A stretch of DNA of 5,537 nt from Spirochaetaceae bacterium (GTDB lineage: Bacteria > Spirochaetota > Spirochaetia > Treponematales > Breznakiellaceae), in NCBI GenBank assembly GCA_031290405.1, contig JAITNO010000076.1, positions 1 to 5,537 of the forward strand, given 5' to 3'. A program made the translations under genes and the position numbers. This document shows, one piece after another, positions 5,492-5,537 of this stretch (position 1 is its first letter; each line of letters starts with the position of its first letter). The notes below the pieces were generated by a model. It was not told where the DNA came from. It saw nothing but the letters and a program-made list of their open reading frames with translations, and made no database searches.

Positions 5492-5519
5492 ATTATACTG
5501 GGCTAGAAAACACTGTCAA
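5492..5519 (-). promoter_or_regulatory. Consensus sigma70-type promoter, reading leftward
   Basis: On the minus strand TTGACA (5514-5519), a 16-base spacer and TATAAT (5492-5497) match all 12 consensus positions. The expected start is near 5485, so the transcript would begin in the octamer array and run against the rightward promoter. The next gene on this strand is the oligoendopeptidase, whose start is about 620 nt further on. A run of nine Ts (minus strand, 5313-5321) preceded by only a weak possible stem might end a short RNA of roughly 170 nt instead. Confidence 0.75.
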
Positions 5520-5534
5520 GCCCCTTCGCGGGGC
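5520..5534. repeat. 5-bp GC inverted repeat at the window edge
   Basis: GCCCC and GGGGC flank a TTCGC loop immediately upstream of the leftward -35. No T-run is visible before the window ends, so its role as a terminator of the rightward transcript or of a neighbouring gene cannot be judged. Confidence 0.35.
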
Positions 5535-5537
5535 GCG

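Noticed and set aside
5198..5506. 102-codon plus-strand frame ending in the octamer array
   Set aside because: Its first half lies upstream of the promoter at 5325-5353 and has no family resemblance; only the last 48 codons could be transcribed from that promoter.
5360..5506. Type I toxin-antitoxin (small peptide with antisense RNA)
   Set aside because: The sense/antisense promoter layout resembles one, but the possible peptide is polar and basic with no hydrophobic segment, unlike known type I toxins.
5311..5537. Linear-replicon telomere or replication terminus
   Set aside because: Tandem repeats and hairpins can suggest this, but the window edge need not be a molecule end, and no dif-like site or telomere resolvase gene is visible.

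Overview
This is a 5.5-kb stretch of a GC-rich bacterial chromosome. It has three well-supported protein genes on the left (about 1-4867) and a roughly 670-bp non-coding block on the right (4868-5537) that is full of hairpins, repeats and promoter-like signals. The fused aspartokinase-homoserine dehydrogenase and the PepF/M3B-type oligopeptidase fit a spirochaete (Treponema-like), Bacteroidota or PVC-type bacterium. That placement is only a guess, because the window has no taxonomic marker gene.

Layout: (1) 1-2072, plus strand, the 3' part of thrA, a bifunctional aspartokinase/homoserine dehydrogenase that runs in from before the window. (2) 2079-3056, plus strand, a cation diffusion facilitator (CDF) transporter six bases downstream of thrA and probably in the same transcript. 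(3) 3053-4867, minus strand, an M3B (PepF-type) oligoendopeptidase. It converges on the CDF gene so tightly that the two stop codons overlap. (4) 4868-5320, the upstream region of the peptidase gene, with no convincing gene. It holds two T-tract/CCTACG hairpin repeats, a 32-nt purine run, and a chain of GC-rich hairpins. (5) 5311-5537, a compact module: a near-consensus sigma70-type promoter pointing right (TTGACA-17-GATAAT, extended -10), a (CG)7 run, an array of eight and a half GAACGTAC octamers, and a perfect-hexamer promoter pointing left (TTGACA-16-TATAAT). The two promoters face each other across the array.

The three genes are ordinary: Asp-family amino acid biosynthesis, metal export, and peptide breakdown. 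The most unusual part is the right edge, where two strong-looking convergent promoters enclose a self-complementary octamer array. The leftward promoter has no gene between it and the peptidase gene about 620 nt away, so it either drives that gene through a long structured leader or makes a short RNA. Secondary points are a non-canonical Asn in the CDF metal-site motif, two departures from consensus in the homoserine dehydrogenase domain, and a change of G/C strand bias inside the 3' part of thrA.
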